15,551 bases of DNA from a bacterium (GTDB lineage Bacteria; Spirochaetota; Spirochaetia; JABEVK01). This document shows, in pieces, positions 13,473 to 15,551 of the stretch. The notes under the pieces were generated by a model. That model did not search any database, was not told the origin of the DNA, and saw nothing but the letters and a program-made list of their open reading frames with translations. Positions within the stretch are counted from its first letter, which is position 1, and each line of letters begins with the position of its first letter. The position numbers were made by a program, and so were the translations under genes. The DNA lies in the NCBI GenBank assembly GCA_021782055.1, contig JAJXVP010000047.1:1-15551 (forward strand), read 5' to 3'.

Positions 13473-13760
13473 CTAAAAGAACCCCATGCGCACGTAATCG
13501 GCTTGGTTTTTCGGGAATGGGTCGCCTTGTTTCCAACCCTCTTGCGACAGATCATCTTCGATGTGTTGGCGCGCAACAAGACCGGCCAAGTCTCCCCACA
13601 ACCTTTTCACCTCTTGTATATCAGCTTCGTGGTGTCGAAACTTTCGATGTTTCATCCCATGAGGTGGTTTGCCGGCAAACTCATCCAGCCAAACGTGAAC
13701 TTCACGAAAAGGTTGACCAAAGGTCTCGGTAGCCCGGCGGCAATGTTCATAGATGTGCAT
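13473..13760 (-). CDS. Small conserved-looking protein, possibly DUF6915-like (95 aa)
   Basis: A 95-aa cytoplasmic protein rich in His, Arg and acidic residues, with no signal peptide. It begins MHIYEHCRRATETFGQPFRE and contains VHVWLDEFA (~21-29), MKHRKFRHHEADIQEVKRLW (~36-55), ARQHIEDDL (~63-71), and ends PKNQADYVRMGFF. The order W-[LF]-D-E, [RK]HR..RHH, then QH-[IV]-x-[ED]-D resembles my recollection of the DUF6915 family, whose function is unknown to me; the histidine cluster could bind metal. Its ATG overlaps the stop of the upstream helicase (TAATG), with GAGG 5 nt ahead, so translation is coupled and a functional link is likely. A hairpin with a U-run lies just downstream. Confidence 0.72.
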   Translation of the reverse strand: MHIYEHCRRATETFGQPFREVHVWLDEFAGKPPHGMKHRKFRHHEADIQEVKRLWGDLAGLVARQHIEDDLSQEGWKQGDPFPKNQADYVRMGFF

Positions 13761-15551
13761 TAAACCTCGCTAGCGGCACGCAGTTCTTGCGTGAAAGGAT
13801 CGTCGTCGTTTCGAACAAAAAGATGCACATGCTCAAGGGCGCGTGAAATCGCCACGTACCCGTAATTGCGATGCTGACGCAAAACCGCTTCGTCCGACCA
13901 GCCCGGGTAGCCAAAAACTTTATTCCAGAAGATTAAAACGACCGGAGAATCTAGCCCCTTGGCAGACGGGAAGGTACTAAGACGCAGAAAGCCCTGCTTT
14001 TCAAACTGAAAGTCTCGACTCTTTACATCTTGAAAAGGTAGCTTGGCGGTCATAAAAGCGTCCACAAGGCCGCTTTTATCCCCCGAATGAATAACAAGGA
14101 TATTTTCTAGCTCATAGCCGAGTTTGTCTGTTAACAGGTGAATCTTGGCGACCATCTGCTGGAGCAACTCCTGTTGGTGATCTGAGAACGTCCATTCCGG
14201 CAGGGGGCCTTGCCGAAATGCCCCGGCGGGCATCGGTCCATCGTAGAAACGGCGTGCCAGCGCCTCGATAGGAGCTGTGTTGCGAAAGTTGGTGTGCAGA
14301 ACTTTGCTCTTGCCCAAGAAATCTAACCCTGCCCGCACAAAGGGCGAACGGCTTTGGTTTAAGTTCTGGCCTTCATCGGCAGCCAAAACAAAACCCCGTT
14401 TGGCAAGACTCCGTAAAATCTTGAGACGGACAGGGGGGAGGTCTTGTGCCTCATCAACCAACACGTAATCCACCTTCTGACTTTCTAAGGCTTCGGGGTA
14501 CGAGGCGAGCATTTGAGCGGCCAAAACGGACGACAGTTGCTTGGTGTCCCGCATCTTTTGCGCAACCTGCTCCTGCTGAAGCCAAACTTCGCGGCGTTGG
14601 CTCTCGGTTAGTCGTTTTTTGTGGCCGGACCGCTCGATGACACGGTATTCGTCCCAGGTTAGCTCCCAACCCCAAAGCAAGTGTTCACACTCAAACTTGA
14701 ACTCGTTTTTATCGAGCGGGCCAGAACCAAGAATTTCTGCCAGCCAGGCCTCAGATTCCCACCGGTAATTGATACTGGATGCTAAGACCTCTTTTACTGC
14801 GTCATTCAAAAGAGAATCCACCGTTTGAAACTCCGTCGTGGTAACCGAGCCGCCCAAAAGGCCAGATAGATAGGTACCATACCGGGTCATGGCGTTCGTA
14901 TACGTCAGGAGTTTGAGCGTGGGCGTAGGAGTTCCAAAATCCAAGGCATCAACCGGCGGTTCTAAAATCCGTTGGGCAAGTTTAAGTAAAACCAAAGATT
15001 TTCCGGTACCTGCCCCACCGCGAATTAACGTATCGCGATCAAGGGGTAAGCGTTCAACCAGTTGCGCCTGTTCGGGCGTCAGGCGCAAAATTTGCTCTTC
15101 AAAGGCGCGTCGGGTTCGGGTGAGGTACGTGAGTCGGCTGACCTGCGAAACATAGTCTTCTAGGGCGGCGGCGGCCGGCAAAACGGGCATCTGCTTGAGC
15201 TTTTTTTCCAGCTCAAAAATCTGCTGACGTTTTGCATCAAAAGCGGCATCTTTTTCGGTCATCTTGTGACGGAGTCTCTCTAGCTCCGCATGGAGAACCC
15301 CTAATTCCGCCCGCAATTGCTTTGTTTCAAGCTCGTGGTCGCGCAGCTCCTCGTATTTAACCAGGATCTCTTGACGCTCGGCCACGGCCTGCTTCGCTCG
15401 AACCTGCAAAGCCTCCCATTCGGCTTTGTCGATCACCACTAAGGTGCGGTTTTTCCAATCATTGAACAACTGGGGGATGTCTTTAAATTCGGGGTCATTC
15501 TGTTTAACGGCATAGCCAAGAAAATCCCAAAAGGTCGACGCCGCCGCCTTG
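13760..15551 (-). CDS. UvrD-like SF1 helicase with N-terminal coiled coil (5' end outside window)
   Basis: 596 codons are visible. The frame stays open to the right edge, so the TTG at 15469 is not the start: upstream codons read STFWDFLGYAVKQNDPEF and so on. A long heptad-like coiled coil spans roughly 15200-15400 (AKQAVAERQEILVKYEELRD and following). The helicase core has a Q motif (LTPEQAQL), Walker A GGAGTGKS (15019-14996), motif II VDEAQD (about 14458-14441), LAADEGQNL, motif IV-like TNFRNT (about 14293-14276), motif V STFPSAKGLDSPVV (13978-13937) and motif VI YVAISRAL (13858-13835). It should use ATP to move along or unwind nucleic acid. The protein is shorter than UvrD, and its 2B-like insert is small. 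The missing N-terminus may carry a nuclease or other effector domain, which cannot be judged here. It is coupled to the downstream 95-aa gene. Confidence 0.88.
   Translation of the reverse strand, partial: KAAASTFWDFLGYAVKQNDPEFKDIPQLFNDWKNRTLVVIDKAEWEALQVRAKQAVAERQEILVKYEELRDHELETKQLRAELGVLHAELERLRHKMTEKDAAFDAKRQQIFELEKKLKQMPVLPAAAALEDYVSQVSRLTYLTRTRRAFEEQILRLTPEQAQLVERLPLDRDTLIRGGAGTGKSLVLLKLAQRILEPPVDALDFGTPTPTLKLLTYTNAMTRYGTYLSGLLGGSVTTTEFQTVDSLLNDAVKEVLASSINYRWESEAWLAEILGSGPLDKNEFKFECEHLLWGWELTWDEYRVIERSGHKKRLTESQRREVWLQQEQVAQKMRDTKQLSSVLAAQMLASYPEALESQKVDYVLVDEAQDLPPVRLKILRSLAKRGFVLAADEGQNLNQSRSPFVRAGLDFLGKSKVLHTNFRNTAPIEALARRFYDGPMPAGAFRQGPLPEWTFSDHQQELLQQMVAKIHLLTDKLGYELENILVIHSGDKSGLVDAFMTAKLPFQDVKSRDFQFEKQGFLRLSTFPSAKGLDSPVVLIFWNKVFGYPGWSDEAVLRQHRNYGYVAISRALEHVHLFVRNDDDPFTQELRAASEV

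Noticed and set aside
13343..13732. 129-aa plus-strand open frame
   Set aside because: It reads straight through tRNA-Gly and the antisense of the 95-aa gene; no ribosome site and no protein-like pattern.
15467..15469. TTG start for the helicase at 15469
   Set aside because: The frame is open and protein-like all the way to the right edge, so the gene is cut by the window.
1..15551. CRISPR arrays, insertion sequences, prophage genes or attachment sites
   Set aside because: No regularly spaced repeats, transposase or integrase motifs were seen, and no duplicated tRNA 3' end was seen near tRNA-Gly within the window.

Overview
The window reads as an ordinary, gene-dense bacterial chromosome: about half G+C, ATG starts with some TTG/GTG, Shine-Dalgarno sites on most genes, and no insertion sequence, phage gene or CRISPR array. 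The NAD(P)-dependent glycerol-3-phosphate dehydrogenase, its sequence style and the permissive lipobox of the small lipoprotein resemble those of spirochaetes. That placement is an inference from memory and is not certain.

Layout from left to right. Positions 1-336 hold the 3' end of an aconitase gene. It faces a cytoplasmic PAS-PAS histidine kinase (394-1851, minus). A divergent spacer with two TTGGCCAA palindromes leads to a phosphinothricin/methionine-type N-acetyltransferase (1996-2496) and a zeta-crystallin-type quinone reductase (2565-3533). A minus-strand pair follows: thiol peroxidase tpx, then the tRNA methyltransferase gene trmL. Next come an unrecognised 185-aa protein (4644-5201), a HAD phosphatase with a cysteine-rich tail (minus) and an M20 metallopeptidase (minus) that may have a 14-codon leader ORF. 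Divergent from the peptidase lies an oligoendopeptidase F-gpsA operon (7536-10371).

The right third holds a c-di-GMP operon on the minus strand: an 836-aa membrane protein with degenerate GGDEF and intact EAL domains, followed by an ATGA-coupled small lipoprotein. Divergent from it is tRNA-Gly(CCC) with a clear promoter. At the right edge an SF1 helicase with a coiled-coil N-terminal region is cut off by the window. Its stop overlaps the start of a 95-aa protein (TAATG), and a hairpin with a U-run then ends the leftward unit.

The most interesting points are the cyclase domain that has lost both metal ligands while keeping an EAL site, two strong promoters placed so that the transcripts would be nearly leaderless, the coiled-coil helicase coupled to a small protein, and convergent gene pairs packed so tightly that there is no room for terminators. 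No obvious new multi-gene system is complete in this window. The helicase pair is the best candidate for one, and it continues beyond the right edge.
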